Part shown: in pieces, positions 30,661 through 40,463 of the stretch
How the letters are laid out: every line of letters starts with the position of its first letter
Numbering within the stretch: position 1 is the stretch's first letter
From: Xenorhabdus vietnamensis
Lineage (GTDB): Bacteria > Pseudomonadota > Gammaproteobacteria > Enterobacterales > Enterobacteriaceae
Length of the DNA: 64,000 bases
Reading direction: 5' to 3'
NCBI RefSeq assembly: GCF_002127535.1
Contig: NZ_MUBJ01000008.1
Coordinates: forward strand, 62,001 to 126,000
Notes under the pieces: model-generated
What the model was told of the DNA's origin: nothing
The model's input: only the letters and a program-made list of their open reading frames with translations
The model's database searches: none
Translations under genes and position numbers: made by a program

Positions 30661-32397
30661 ATGACCAGTTCAGCTTATACGATAAAACTGAACGGCGTGG
30701 AGAAAACTTTTCCGGGTTTGGAGGTTCCTGCTGTATCTCATCTCCAGGCAGAAATTAAGGGCGGATCAGTGACAGGTCTTGTCGGCCCTGATGGTGCAGG
30801 AAAAACCACGCTGATAAGAATGTTAGCCGGATTATTGAAACCTGATAGCGGCAATATTGAAATCATGGGACTTGATCCTATTAAGGACAGTATTCAAGTA
30901 CGTGCTGAACTCGGCTACATGCCGCAAAAATTTGGCTTGTATGAAGATTTAACCGTAATGGAAAATCTGACTTTATATGCTGATCTCCGCGGTGTGCTTG
31001 GCGAAGAGCGCAAAACAACATTTCAAAAATTACTGACCTTCACAGATTTAACCCACTTTACCGCTCGGTTGGCGGGAAAACTATCCGGTGGCATGAAACA
31101 AAAACTGGGGCTTGCTTGTACCTTATTGGGTAGCCCGAAAGTTTTGCTGCTGGATGAACCCGGCGTAGGCGTTGATCCCATTGCCCGTCGTGAATTGTGG
31201 CAAATGGTGCATGAACTTGCTTCTGACGGTATGCTGATCCTGTGGAGTACTTCTTATCTGGATGAAGCCGAGTTATGTCGTGATGTTTTGCTCATGAACC
31301 GGGGGAAACTGCTCTATCGTGGTCAACCACAAGATTTAACGCAAGGTATTGCAGGCCGATCTTTTTTGCTTGATGTCAAACAAGGTGCCCGACGCAAGAT
31401 ATTGCAATATGCCCTCACTTTGCCACAAGTTACTGATGGTGTAATTCAGGGGAGATATGTTCGACTGATCTTAAAAGAAGGGGCGGATAAAAACGAATTA
31501 CTCCAACAAATAGGACTACCTGAAGCCAACATCCTTGATGCCGAACCGCGTTTTGAAGATGCATTTATCGATTTATTGGGAGGCGGTCCCTCTCATCGTT
31601 CCGAATTGGCTGAAATCATGCCGCAAATCCCGCCAAATCCGACAGAAACCGTGATAGAAGCCTGTGGCCTGACTAAAAAATTTGGCGACTTTGCTGCCAC
31701 TGATCATGTGGATTTTAAGGTAAAACGGGGCGAAATTTTCGGTCTATTGGGGCCGAATGGTGCCGGAAAATCAACGACCTTCAAAATGATGTGTGGTTTG
31801 ATGATCCCCACATCAGGCAAGGCACTGGTTTTGGATATGGATTTAAAGACCGGTTCAGGCAAAGCTCGCCAACGTCTTGGTTATATGGCTCAGAAATTCT
31901 CGCTTTATGGCAACTTGACTGTTGAACAGAATCTTAAATTTTTCTCCGGTGTTTATGGCCTGAAAGGCCGCCATCAAAAAGAAAAAATGTCTGGCATGAT
32001 CCGTGCTTTCAATCTTGAGCCAATCTTATATCAAAAAACTGATAGCCTTCCGCTCGGATTTAAGCAACGACTTGCCCTTTCCTGCGCATTGATGCATGAG
32101 CCTGACATCCTGTTTTTGGATGAACCCACCTCAGGCGTTGACCCACTGACCCGCCGAGAATTTTGGTTGCATATCAATGGCATGGTGGATAAAGGGGTAA
32201 CCGTGATGGTAACAACCCACTTTATGGATGAAGCAGAATATTGTGACCGTATTGGGCTGGTATTCCGAGGCAAATTGATTGCAGCAGGAACGCCTGATGA
32301 ACTGAAGCAACTGGTCGCCACGGATGAGCTCCCTAATCCCTCCATGGAAGATGCTTTTATTGATCTCGTGGTGAATTATGATAAGGAGCCGCAATGA
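30661..32397 (+). CDS. ybhF: ABC transporter ATP-binding protein YbhF
   Basis: 578 aa, identical in length to E. coli YbhF, with two fused nucleotide-binding domains. Domain 1 has [26 protein letters not shown] and [12 protein letters not shown]. Domain 2 has [10 protein letters not shown] and [12 protein letters not shown], while its signature is the degenerate [15 protein letters not shown]. With YbhS and YbhR it forms a drug-type exporter (in E. coli linked to tetracycline, cefoperazone and Na+/Li+ efflux). The stop overlaps the ybhS start by 4 nt. Confidence 0.95.
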   Translation: MTSSAYTIKLNGVEKTFPGLEVPAVSHLQAEIKGGSVTGLVGPDGAGKTTLIRMLAGLLKPDSGNIEIMGLDPIKDSIQVRAELGYMPQKFGLYEDLTVMENLTLYADLRGVLGEERKTTFQKLLTFTDLTHFTARLAGKLSGGMKQKLGLACTLLGSPKVLLLDEPGVGVDPIARRELWQMVHELASDGMLILWSTSYLDEAELCRDVLLMNRGKLLYRGQPQDLTQGIAGRSFLLDVKQGARRKILQYALTLPQVTDGVIQGRYVRLILKEGADKNELLQQIGLPEANILDAEPRFEDAFIDLLGGGPSHRSELAEIMPQIPPNPTETVIEACGLTKKFGDFAATDHVDFKVKRGEIFGLLGPNGAGKSTTFKMMCGLMIPTSGKALVLDMDLKTGSGKARQRLGYMAQKFSLYGNLTVEQNLKFFSGVYGLKGRHQKEKMSGMIRAFNLEPILYQKTDSLPLGFKQRLALSCALMHEPDILFLDEPTSGVDPLTRREFWLHINGMVDKGVTVMVTTHFMDEAEYCDRIGLVFRGKLIAAGTPDELKQLVATDELPNPSMEDAFIDLVVNYDKEPQ

Positions 32398-33569
32398 GTC
32401 ATCCTGAACATGTTACTTCTGAACTTGCAACCGCCCAAAAAGCAGTGCGTTTCTCATGGCGCCGGTTGAAAGCGCTCTGTATCAAGGAGACTAAGCAGAT
32501 TATCCGCGATCCCAGCAGCGCTTTGATTGCAGTAGTTATCCCTTTGATGTTGCTGTTTATTTTCGGTTATGGCATTAACCTGGATTCCAGCAAACTTCGC
32601 CTCGGTATTTTAATGGAACAGCAGAGCGAAGATGCCCGCGAATTAGTGCACGTATTTACGGGTTCTCCCTATATTGATGCCACTATCAGCGACAATCGCC
32701 AGCTCCTCATCAAAAAAATGCAGGAAAACCAAATCCGCGGCATTATCGTAATCCCAGTCAATTTTGATGCTCAGCTTGCTCGCATAGACGGCCATGCTCC
32801 CATTCAGGTTATTACCGATGGCAGTGAACCCAATACAGCCAATTTTGTTCAGGGCTATACCAAAGGCATCTGGCAAATCTGGTTACAACAACGAGGGCAA
32901 AATCATGGTGTATCAACTGCTCCTTTGATTGATACAGAAATTCGCTATTGGTTTAATCCTGCCGCTATTAGCCGGCATTTTCTTATTCCCGGTGCCGTTT
33001 CAATTATCATGACGGTGGTAGGTGCAATTCTCACCTCACTTGTGGTCGCCCGTGAATGGGAACGCGGAACGATGGAAGCTCTACTTTCCACTCAAGTCAC
33101 CCGAACCGAATTGCTGCTTGCCAAATTATTGCCTTACCAAATGCTGGGATCTTTTGTCATGGTACTTTGCATGATATTCACGGTTTTTGTGCTGAACGTT
33201 CCCTATCGTGGCTCACTTTGGATATTGGCGTTGGTTTCCAGCCTTTATCTTGCCACGGCATTAGGCATGGGGCTGTTGATTTCTACCCTGACACGTAATC
33301 AATTCAATGCAGCGATGATTTCGCTGAATGCGGCTTTTTTGCCTGCCATTATGTTATCTGGCTTTGTATTCGAAATAGACAGTATGCCTGTGCTTATTCA
33401 GGCTTCGACTTATGTTATACCTGCCCGTTACTTTGTCAGCAGCCTACAGACGCTCTTTCTAGCTGGAAACATTGGCACTGTGTTGATTACAAACCTGCTT
33501 TTGCTGGTTGCCAGTTCCATCGTCTTCATCGGCCTGACCGCGTGGAAAACCCGTCGGCATCTGGATTAA
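32394..33569 (+). CDS. ybhS: ABC-2 type permease YbhS
   Basis: Inner-membrane permease of 391 aa. One N-terminal membrane segment ([19 protein letters not shown]) precedes a periplasmic domain of about 150 residues, then five membrane segments follow. Conserved ABC-2 signatures are [20 protein letters not shown] and [13 protein letters not shown]. Heterodimer partner of YbhR. ATGA overlap with ybhF shows translational coupling. Confidence 0.94.
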   Translation: MSHPEHVTSELATAQKAVRFSWRRLKALCIKETKQIIRDPSSALIAVVIPLMLLFIFGYGINLDSSKLRLGILMEQQSEDARELVHVFTGSPYIDATISDNRQLLIKKMQENQIRGIIVIPVNFDAQLARIDGHAPIQVITDGSEPNTANFVQGYTKGIWQIWLQQRGQNHGVSTAPLIDTEIRYWFNPAAISRHFLIPGAVSIIMTVVGAILTSLVVAREWERGTMEALLSTQVTRTELLLAKLLPYQMLGSFVMVLCMIFTVFVLNVPYRGSLWILALVSSLYLATALGMGLLISTLTRNQFNAAMISLNAAFLPAIMLSGFVFEIDSMPVLIQASTYVIPARYFVSSLQTLFLAGNIGTVLITNLLLLVASSIVFIGLTAWKTRRHLD

Positions 33570-33581
33570 AAAGGAAAGAGC

Positions 33582-34688
33582 ATGTTTTACCGTCTGTATA
33601 CACTCATCATGAAAGAGTTGCAGTCTCTTCTGAGAGAGCCGCAAACGCGGAATATTTTGATTTTGACCGTGATTATACAAATGATTTTGTTTCCGTGGGC
33701 AGCAACACTGGAGGTCAAAAACGCCGCCATCGCCATTTATAATGAAGACAAAGGACAGGCATCAATTGAATTAACCCAACGGCTGGCAAAGTCTAAAGCA
33801 TTTCCTGATGTTATCTTGCTAACCAGCTCACAAGAAATCCGCCCCACGTTGGATAACCGTAAGGCACTACTGCTGGTACGTTTTCCTCAGAATTTCAGCG
33901 CGGATATCGCCAGCCAAACTCCCACTTCAATTCAGGTTTTGCTGGATGGACGCAATTCAAACAGTGCTCAGATTGCTGCTAACTATATTCAACAAATTGT
34001 GATGGATTACCAGAAACAGCTATTGGGAAATACCCCCAATTTCAATAACAGTGAGTTAATTATCCGTAACTGGTATAACGCCAACTTGGATTATAAATGG
34101 TTTGTCGTGCCATCACTGGTTGCCATGATTACCACCATTGGTGTCCTGATTGTAACGGCATTGTCAGTCGCTCGTGAACGGGAACAAGGAACGCTGGATC
34201 AATTGCTGGTTTCTCCGCTGGCAACTTGGCAAATTTTCCTCGGAAAAGCCATCCCAGCGTTGGTCGTCGCAACTATGCAAGCCAGCATTGTTTTACTGAT
34301 TGGGACGCTGTTCTACCAAATTCCTTTCGCTGGTTCATTACTGTTATTTTATGGTTGCATGTTGATTTACGGGCTATCTCTGGTAGGTTTCGGTTTGCTG
34401 ATTTCCGCGGTTTGTTCCACTCAGCAACAGGCATTTATCGGTGTATTTGTGTTTATGATGCCCGCCATTTTGCTTTCTGGATATATCTCTCCGGTTGAAA
34501 ACATGCCTGTTTGGTTACAGAACATCACGTGGATTAATCCAATCCGGCATTTTACTGATATCACCAAGCAGATTTATTTAAAAGGGGCAGATCTATCGGT
34601 TATTTGGCCAAATTTATGGCCTTTATTGGTGATTACAGCCACAACTGGGGGGATAGCTTATCGGCTATTCCGCAGTAAGATTGCGTAA
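33582..34688 (+). CDS. ybhR: ABC-2 type permease YbhR
   Basis: Inner-membrane permease of 368 aa (E. coli 368) with the same architecture as YbhS: one membrane segment, a large periplasmic loop, then five segments with [20 protein letters not shown] and [17 protein letters not shown]. It starts 12 nt after ybhS and closes the operon. Confidence 0.94.
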   Translation: MFYRLYTLIMKELQSLLREPQTRNILILTVIIQMILFPWAATLEVKNAAIAIYNEDKGQASIELTQRLAKSKAFPDVILLTSSQEIRPTLDNRKALLLVRFPQNFSADIASQTPTSIQVLLDGRNSNSAQIAANYIQQIVMDYQKQLLGNTPNFNNSELIIRNWYNANLDYKWFVVPSLVAMITTIGVLIVTALSVAREREQGTLDQLLVSPLATWQIFLGKAIPALVVATMQASIVLLIGTLFYQIPFAGSLLLFYGCMLIYGLSLVGFGLLISAVCSTQQQAFIGVFVFMMPAILLSGYISPVENMPVWLQNITWINPIRHFTDITKQIYLKGADLSVIWPNLWPLLVITATTGGIAYRLFRSKIA

Positions 34689-34732
34689 TAATAGCTCAAA
34701 ATATAAGATCTCAATAATAGGAAAGAGAGCGA

Positions 34733-34760
34733 ATATTGGTAGACATTGGCTCTCTTCTTA
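34733..34760 (+). terminator. Hairpin after ybhR
   Basis: Stem AAGAGAGC/GCTCTCTT with an 8-bp arm and a long loop, followed by CTTA, 44 nt after the ybhR stop. Probable end of the cecR-ybhGFSR transcript. Confidence 0.5.
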
Positions 34761-35320
34761 AATCCCATCCAGCAACAACGTGTATATTGCATTGTTATTG
34801 ATGATCATATAGTTATGGTAAGTTTTATGTCAGCGATTTCTGCATAGCAATCACATAAACACTCACATAATAACCGCAATGAACAAGATTCAATTTATAT
34901 AAACAATAGAAATCATTAATATATTCAAAAATCAAAAATTCAGGAAATTTATTAATTCACCCCTCTCTTCTTTAATGGCACTTAAATTCCATTGATAAAC
35001 AACTACTGTATAGCTCAATAGATGAGTGTGATTTTATTTTTAAATATCAATCAATTAATTTTTAAATGTTTTATGTTAAAAGAATATTTAGATACTTTCT
35101 TTGCAGAGAGCATTTATTGTTATTCTATATTGCATAGATTAGTTGAACCGCAATAGCAAGTAGATTCAATCAATAATGCTGTAATTTGAAAATTAAAATT
35201 ACAGAAATAATTGAAAACAATGAAAATGTGTCAGGTATTTATTGGAGATTTATATTTTTGCAATCAGTAAAAACATCTTATATCAATTGTAAATAAATCT
35301 TGTAAAGCAAGCATAAGGTT
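34761..35320. other. AT-rich region before the DUF4329 module
   Basis: About 560 nt of very low GC with no open frame of note. It marks the left edge of the accessory insertion between ybhR and ybhL and probably contains the promoter of the secreted protein gene. Confidence 0.6.
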
Positions 35321-36001
35321 ATGATCATGAAAAAAGTATATATTATGATTTTAGCTATATTTTGTGTTATATATGGAACGCTGTCTCATGCAAATTCCCA
35401 GACTATCTCAGGAGGTTACAACGAAAGTCAGGTTCAGAATTCTCAACATTCTATAGGTGGAACAAAGTTACAATATAGATACGGATGGAATAACCCGATA
35501 GGGAAAATGAGCCGGGAAACACTCCACAGTTATGCACCTAAGCTTCAACTAGTTGGGCTAAGAAAAAGTGTCACAGGTTTTAGGACGGCTGATAACGCCG
35601 CCAGAGCGGCTTTGAAAAAATATAACCCGATGTCTATTCGTAAAAACCGCGAATATGGAGGGGTTATATTCAGAGCGAAAGATGGCTCTTATGGATATAC
35701 CCGAGGTCTCTTAGGTACAGGAAGAAAAGCACCGCCAATGAAGAAATCATTAGGTCGCAGTATATCGAGAAATGCAGTAGTCGGGCAATATCACACACAT
35801 GGTGCTTATTCTGATAAGTACTATCACAGAGCCAATAAAGTTAGAGATTATTGGGAGAGTGATGAGTTTTCTAAGAGAGATAAAACGATTCATATGGGAT
35901 TGAGTAACCAGTATCCAAATTATAATAGCAGCTATCTTGGAACGCCAAGTAGCGTATTTAAAGTTATGCGTCGTGGTAGTATTTTCGAGAAAAATCTTTG
36001 A
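35321..36001 (+). CDS. Sec-exported DUF4329 protein, candidate toxin
   Basis: 226 aa. Residues 1-24 form a Sec signal peptide (cleavage after SHA). The C-terminal half matches the DUF4329 pattern found at the tips of Rhs and other polymorphic toxins: DNAARAALKKYNP, then EYGGVIFRAKDGSYGYT, AVVGQYHTHGAYSD, and YLGTPSSVFK. A JAMM/JAB-like set of residues can be traced: Glu111, His158-x-His160 and Ser184-x-x-Asp187, suggesting a metal-dependent peptidase-type fold (inference). It is followed 17 nt later by a small candidate immunity gene. ATG 35327 with AAGG 8 nt before it is an equally good start. Confidence 0.75.
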   Translation: MIMKKVYIMILAIFCVIYGTLSHANSQTISGGYNESQVQNSQHSIGGTKLQYRYGWNNPIGKMSRETLHSYAPKLQLVGLRKSVTGFRTADNAARAALKKYNPMSIRKNREYGGVIFRAKDGSYGYTRGLLGTGRKAPPMKKSLGRSISRNAVVGQYHTHGAYSDKYYHRANKVRDYWESDEFSKRDKTIHMGLSNQYPNYNSSYLGTPSSVFKVMRRGSIFEKNL

Positions 36002-36018
36002 GTGAGGGTGAAAGAAGA

Positions 36019-36315
36019 ATGGATACTCCATTAGAAAAATACGAAATTTTATATACAATAAAAAAAGGTGTTGCGGCATTTTTGTTAATCGCCATCCAGA
36101 AAGCAACTGATGAAGGTTTCGATATAACCGATTGTCATATAGATATATGTTTTAAAGAAGATTTAATTGATGGCCGAAAATATTATATTGTAAGCTTTGA
36201 ACCAAGAGAAGTCACACCTGAGAATGCAATGGAATATGAAAAATTACATGATGACTTCACTATTAAAATTGATGCTAATACAAAAGAGGTTGTTGCCGCC
36301 CATCCTAGTAAATAA
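36019..36315 (+). CDS. Candidate immunity protein, copy 1
   Basis: 98 aa, acidic, no signal peptide or membrane segment. Sequence pattern DITDCHIDICFKEDLIDGRK then YYIVSFEP suggests a small alpha/beta protein with antiparallel strands. No family recognised. The immunity role is inferred from the position 17 nt after the DUF4329 gene and from the tandem duplication of the unit. ATG 36019 is preferred over the in-frame start at 35998, which overlaps the toxin end. Confidence 0.6.
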   Translation: MDTPLEKYEILYTIKKGVAAFLLIAIQKATDEGFDITDCHIDICFKEDLIDGRKYYIVSFEPREVTPENAMEYEKLHDDFTIKIDANTKEVVAAHPSK

Positions 36316-36361
36316 TCTATTTACAGGCACATTATATGTGCCAGATGAATTCATTGTAACA

Positions 36362-36385
36362 CCGGAAGAGCATAGGCTCTTCCGG
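36362..36385 (+). terminator. Hairpin between the two immunity copies
   Basis: Perfect stem CCGGAAGAGC/GCTCTTCCGG with ATAG loop, followed by CCTATTTTAT, 47 nt after copy 1. Confidence 0.7.
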
Positions 36386-36500
36386 CCTATTTTATATGGG
36401 CAGGATAATTTTTAGCTATCTTTAAACGCTAAATAATATATTTAAGGTGATTCACCTTGACCGTGTTGTCGATACAGTTCTTTGAGTGAGGATGTAAAAA

Positions 36501-36796
36501 ATGAATACTCCAGCAAGAACAAGTGAAACTTTACATGAAATAAAAAAGGTGTTGCGGCATTTTTGTTAATCGCCATCCAGAAAGCAACTGATGAAGGTTT
36601 CGATATAACCGATTGTCATATAGATATATGTTTTAAAGAAGATTTAATTGACGGCCGAAAATATTATATTGTGAGCTTTGAACCAAGAGAAGTCATACCT
36701 GAGAATGCAATGGAATATGAGATGTTATTAGATGATTTTAATGTTCGTATTGATGCTGATACAAAAAAGATTGTTTCCGCTTGTCCCAGCATATAA
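36501..36796 (+). pseudogene. Candidate immunity gene, copy 2, frameshifted
   Basis: Tandem paralogue of the gene at 36019. The start region (ATGAATACTCC) is in one frame and the remaining codons, from the GVAAFLLIAIQ-equivalent on, are in another. The cause is one missing A in the run before GGTGTTGCGG: seven A in copy 1, six in copy 2 (36542-36547). The downstream frame is open to the TAA at 36796. It may be a pseudogene or be rescued by slippage on the A-run. The sequence before the ATG also repeats the end of the toxin gene (CTTTGAGTGAGG). Confidence 0.75.
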
Positions 36797-36855
36797 TCGA
36801 TTTATATTAGTGAGATAAATTCAGATCATTGAAATAGACAAAAATATTCCCAACT

Positions 36856-36881
36856 AAAAACCCTGCCAATGCAGGGTTTTT
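36856..36881. terminator. Bidirectional terminator between immunity copy 2 and ybhL
   Basis: Symmetric AAAAACCCTGC-CAAT-GCAGGGTTTTT, which provides a U-tract on both strands for the convergent units. Confidence 0.9.
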
Positions 36882-36909
36882 ATATAAAAAACAATTTGAT
36901 ACATTACAA

Positions 36910-37620
36910 TTATCGACGATCACCCAGAATACGTAACAACATCAAGAACAAGTTAATAAAGTCCAGATACAGAGTCAGTGCGCCAGTAATAGAATATCTG
37001 CGAAAGTTCTCTTTATCATTCACATCCAGTTCTGCACCCATTTCTTTCAGTTTTTGGGTATCGTATGCAGTCAAACCCGCAAAAACCACAACACCGATAT
37101 AAGTGATTACCCACATTAATGCAGGGCTTTTCAGCCAAATGTTTATCAGAGAAGCCAGAATAATACCGATTAGCCCCATAAATAAGAAGCTACCCAGACC
37201 ACTCAGACTACGCTTGGTGGTATAACCATAAACGCTCAATGCAGCAAACATACCCGCTGAAATAACAAATGTACTGGCAATAGAACTGCTGGTATAAGCC
37301 ACAAAGATAACGGAAAGTGTCAACCCCGTCAGCATGGAGTACAGCATAAACAACCCTGTCGCCAGTGCTCCACTCATTTTATTAACCAAACTAGATAACA
37401 CAAACACTAACGCAAGCTGGGAAATAACCAAGCCATAGAAAACAATTTTGTTGAAAATAATGGCAGATAAGATTTCAGGGGTATTTGCTACATACCATGC
37501 AACAAATGCTGTTAACAGCAAACCACAAGTCATCCAACCATAAACTTGCGCCATGTAAGCTTGTATACCAGAACCAGTTTTCTGGACAATCGAATCATTA
37601 GAACGTTGATATCGGTCCAT
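36910..37620 (-). CDS. ybhL: Bax inhibitor-1 family membrane protein YbhL
   Basis: 236 aa (E. coli 234) with seven predicted membrane segments. It begins MDRYQRSNDSIVQ and carries AQVYGWMTCGLLLTAFVAWY, YTTKRSLSGLGSFLFMGLIG and the C-terminal TAYDTQKLKEMGAELD and LYLDFINLFLMLLRILG. The BI-1 family forms pH-sensitive calcium leak channels in some members; the E. coli role is unclear. Adjacent to moaE as in E. coli. Confidence 0.95.
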   Translation of the reverse strand: MDRYQRSNDSIVQKTGSGIQAYMAQVYGWMTCGLLLTAFVAWYVANTPEILSAIIFNKIVFYGLVISQLALVFVLSSLVNKMSGALATGLFMLYSMLTGLTLSVIFVAYTSSSIASTFVISAGMFAALSVYGYTTKRSLSGLGSFLFMGLIGIILASLINIWLKSPALMWVITYIGVVVFAGLTAYDTQKLKEMGAELDVNDKENFRRYSITGALTLYLDFINLFLMLLRILGDRR

Positions 37621-37817
37621 GATGATTACCTTTTTATGACAATATTTAAGGATTAAGGCTGCTTAAAAAAACAACCCACTCAGAGAGACATACATTAGCA
37701 TAGAACATTAATAAAACCATCTGCCGATTAGTGGCTATTTCGTTGGCATATTATTTATCTGGCCAGTTTTCAAGATAATTCACAGAATGAGCCACCTGAC
37801 GCAGTTTTAGTACATTA

Positions 37818-38270
37818 TTACCAACGACTTGCCGCATCCTGATCACTCTGTCTCATTTCTACCCAACGCTCTCCTTCCGCAAGAGATTCTTTTTTCCAAA
37901 ATGGCGCTTTGGTTTTCAGATAATCCATAATGAATTCAGCCGCCATAAAAGCCATATTACGGTGAGAGCTGGTAACCCCAACAAATACAATCTCATCCCC
38001 TGGGTAAAGTTCACCAATGCGGTGGATAATACTGACTCGTTGCAAAGACCAACGTTGGTGTGCTTCATCAATAATTTTCTGTAACATCTTTTCTGTCATG
38101 CCAGAATAATGTTCCAATGTCAGTGCCTTAACGTTATCTCCTAAGTTATGGTTGCGAACTTTACCCGTGAAGGTCACGACAGCGCCATCTTCATCACTCT
38201 GCGAAAGCCATTGATATTCTTCACCAACATTGAATGTCTCCCGTTGAACACGGATCTGCGTATTTTCCAC
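37818..38270 (-). CDS. moaE: Molybdopterin synthase catalytic subunit
   Basis: Large subunit of MPT synthase, which transfers sulfur from MoaD thiocarboxylate to cyclic pyranopterin monophosphate. 150 aa, E. coli length. It has GAVVTFTGKVRNHNLGD, the IIHRIGELYPGDEIVFVGV core, and the KTKAPFWKKE segment with the conserved active-site lysines. It starts 3 nt after moaD in the moaA-C-D-E order. Confidence 0.96.
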   Translation of the reverse strand: MENTQIRVQRETFNVGEEYQWLSQSDEDGAVVTFTGKVRNHNLGDNVKALTLEHYSGMTEKMLQKIIDEAHQRWSLQRVSIIHRIGELYPGDEIVFVGVTSSHRNMAFMAAEFIMDYLKTKAPFWKKESLAEGERWVEMRQSDQDAASRW

Positions 38271-38273
38271 GTC

Positions 38274-38519
38274 TTATCCCCCCGTCACAGGTGGGAAAAA
38301 CGCCACTTCATCACCATCATTTAAGGCATGGTCAGCATAAACAAAAGACTGATTCACGGCAGACAGCAATTTACCTTCTTCTAATGCCAGTGCCCATCTT
38401 TCACCTTTTTCAATCAGTGCATGACGAAGATGCGCTATAGTTGGGTAATCATTCGGTAATTCAAGTGAATCTGTTCCCACCAATTCTCTAACTTGAGCAA
38501 AAAACAGTACCTTTATCAT
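38274..38519 (-). CDS. moaD: Molybdopterin synthase sulfur carrier subunit
   Basis: Ubiquitin-like sulfur carrier of 81 aa ending in the obligatory Gly-Gly (FPPVTGG), which MoeB adenylates and which is then thiocarboxylated. Start overlaps the moaC stop by 4 nt. Confidence 0.96.
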   Translation of the reverse strand: MIKVLFFAQVRELVGTDSLELPNDYPTIAHLRHALIEKGERWALALEEGKLLSAVNQSFVYADHALNDGDEVAFFPPVTGG

Positions 38520-38995
38520 GCTTCCACCTTAAAATTCCCTGATTTACCACCGCTTTTTTCCAATAAACGCACAGGCCCGATGACCATATCTTTTTGCACA
38601 GCTTTGCACATGTCATAAATCGTTAAAGCCGCCACCGATGCCGCTGTCAAAGCTTCCATCTCCACACCTGTTTTCCCGGTCAAACGGCAACAAGATTCGA
38701 TTCTGACACGATTGTGTTCTGTTTGCGCTTCCAGCAGAACCTCCACTTTACTAAGCAGCAAAGGATGACAAAGTGGGATCAATTCCCACGTCCGTTTTGC
38801 CGCCTGAATACCCGCAATACGGGCGGTAGCAAAAACATCGCCTTTATGGTGATCACCAGCAATAATCATGGCCAAGGTTTCAGCCTGCATTTCAATAAAT
38901 GCTTCTGCCCGTGCCTCACGCACGGTTTCCGATTTGGCAGAAATATCCACCATATGAGCTTCACCCGCAGTATTAATATGGGTTAATTGAGACAT
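38516..38995 (-). CDS. moaC: Cyclic pyranopterin monophosphate synthase MoaC
   Basis: Acts after MoaA to form cyclic pyranopterin monophosphate. 159 aa. Signature segments are [33 protein letters not shown] and [19 protein letters not shown], with the conserved [10 protein letters not shown]. It is located directly after moaA: a moaB gene, present between them in E. coli, is absent here. Confidence 0.96.
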   Translation of the reverse strand: MSQLTHINTAGEAHMVDISAKSETVREARAEAFIEMQAETLAMIIAGDHHKGDVFATARIAGIQAAKRTWELIPLCHPLLLSKVEVLLEAQTEHNRVRIESCCRLTGKTGVEMEALTAASVAALTIYDMCKAVQKDMVIGPVRLLEKSGGKSGNFKVEA

Positions 38996-39056
38996 TCTTT
39001 GCTCCTAAAAAAATTGCCCCTGAAAATGAATCTTACAGCTAGGTTAACCACCAATA

Positions 39057-40037
39057 TTAACCACCAATAAAAGAAAGATTCGGGGTGATGCCGCTATCAC
39101 CCTGATGTAAAAAATGAGTCTCACGCTTATGACGTAACCCACCTTGAATACGTAGTTTTAAAGCATCAAATGATGCGTCATCAGACAATAAATCACGCAA
39201 TGGAATGCCCTGTTCACCAAATAAGCACAAATGAAGATTGCCAATCGCAGATACCCGCAGACGGTTACAACTTTGGCAAAAATCTTTTTCATACGGCATG
39301 ATAAGACCAATTTCCCCCTGATAATCAGGATGGCAGAAAACTTGAGCCGGTCCATCACTACGCGCACGCTGTTGTTGCTGCCAACCCTGTTGCAACAATT
39401 TCTGGCGGATTACTTCCCCAGAAATATGATGACGATGAAAAATGTCACTACCTTCCCCTGTTTCCATCAGTTCAATAAAACGCAACTGGATAGAACGGTG
39501 CTTAATCCAATTAAGGAAAGCTGGCAGATTGGTATCATTTACGTTCTTCATCAGCACTGCGTTAACTTTTACTGTGTTGAATCCCACCTCAAAAGCTGCG
39601 TCAATACCACGCATTATCTGGAAAAATTTATCCTGTCCGGTGATGGCGTAAAATTGTCGGGGATCTAAACTATCAACACTTACGTTAATGGCTGTCAGAC
39701 CAGCGGCTCTCCATTGAGATACGTCCCGCTCCATACGATAACCGTTAGTTGTAACAGCAATCTTTTTGATTCGTGGATTTTCATGAACCGCTGCGATAAT
39801 GTCACAGAAATCACGGCGCATGGTGGGTTCTCCCCCCGTTAGGCGGATTTTTTCTGTGCCAAGTTCAGCAAATGCCCGGCTAACACGACGAATTTCTGAC
39901 AGGGAAAGAAATGATTTATGGCCATGAGGCCGATATCCATCAGGCAGGCAATACGTGCAACGAAAGTTACACACATCGGTAATAGACAATCTCAAATAAT
40001 AGAACTTGCGCGAGAATGCATCTACGAGTTGTTCCAC
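39057..40037 (-). CDS. moaA: GTP 3',8-cyclase MoaA
   Basis: Radical-SAM enzyme that starts molybdenum cofactor synthesis from GTP. 326 aa. The SAM cluster motif is CNFRCTYC, the C-terminal cluster Cys are in FCQSCNRLR ... LHLC, and the chain ends in the essential Gly-Gly (SFIGG). The start is GTG 40037 with GGAAGG 7 nt upstream; an in-frame TTG at 40052 is less likely. Transcribed with moaC-D-E behind a Moco riboswitch. Confidence 0.96.
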   Translation of the reverse strand: MEQLVDAFSRKFYYLRLSITDVCNFRCTYCLPDGYRPHGHKSFLSLSEIRRVSRAFAELGTEKIRLTGGEPTMRRDFCDIIAAVHENPRIKKIAVTTNGYRMERDVSQWRAAGLTAINVSVDSLDPRQFYAITGQDKFFQIMRGIDAAFEVGFNTVKVNAVLMKNVNDTNLPAFLNWIKHRSIQLRFIELMETGEGSDIFHRHHISGEVIRQKLLQQGWQQQQRARSDGPAQVFCHPDYQGEIGLIMPYEKDFCQSCNRLRVSAIGNLHLCLFGEQGIPLRDLLSDDASFDALKLRIQGGLRHKRETHFLHQGDSGITPNLSFIGG

Positions 40038-40044
40038 AATAACA

Positions 40045-40173
40045 CCTTCCAAGTACGGGAGATGCCGGCATTTCTACCTTGCATCCTGGTGACTCAGGAG
40101 CCACGGCCAGAGCATCATATCAATGTGATATCCATTTGATAGAACAACGACTTAGACACAGAGGCTAGGAGTT
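40045..40173 (-). promoter_or_regulatory. Moco riboswitch in the moaA leader
   Basis: Reading the minus strand, the leader contains the Moco RNA blocks in order: AACTCCTAGCC, then GGCCGTGGCTCCTGAG, TCACCAGGATGC, and ATGCCGGCATCTCCCG ending next to the GGAAGG ribosome site. These closely match the leader of E. coli moaABCDE, where molybdenum cofactor represses expression. Confidence 0.9.
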
Positions 40174-40230
40174 AATATCCGTTAAATTTTTATATGAATA
40201 ATTACGCGAGTAACAATGTGCTCGCCAAAG

Positions 40231-40293
40231 ATTCTAACTCTTAAGATAACAAAAAGCTAATAACCGATTCGATATATACCTTATTATACAACG
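40231..40293 (-). promoter_or_regulatory. moaA promoter with ModE operator
   Basis: A 24-bp site CGATATAT-N8-ATACAACG at 40270-40293 matches the ModE pattern; its right half is identical to that of the modA site at 56614. A -10-like TAGAAT (minus strand, 40236-40231) predicts a start near 40224, placing the ModE site at about -57, an activator position. Confidence 0.7.
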
Positions 40294-40463
40294 AGTTAAC
40301 CACCCATGATGACATCAGATTATTACAGCGTTTCTAAGCTGTCGCGCGAAAATATCAGGTAAAAAATTGAATAAAATTTCATCAATTCCTGAAAGAATCA
40401 TATTTTATGATAAATTAGATAAGACTTATTAAATCTCTACCTTTATCCAATAGCAGGAATCCT

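Noticed and set aside
36869-37102. 77-codon frame antisense to the ybhL 3' end
   Set aside because: It is a shadow of a well-conserved gene, starting inside the ybhL terminator region.
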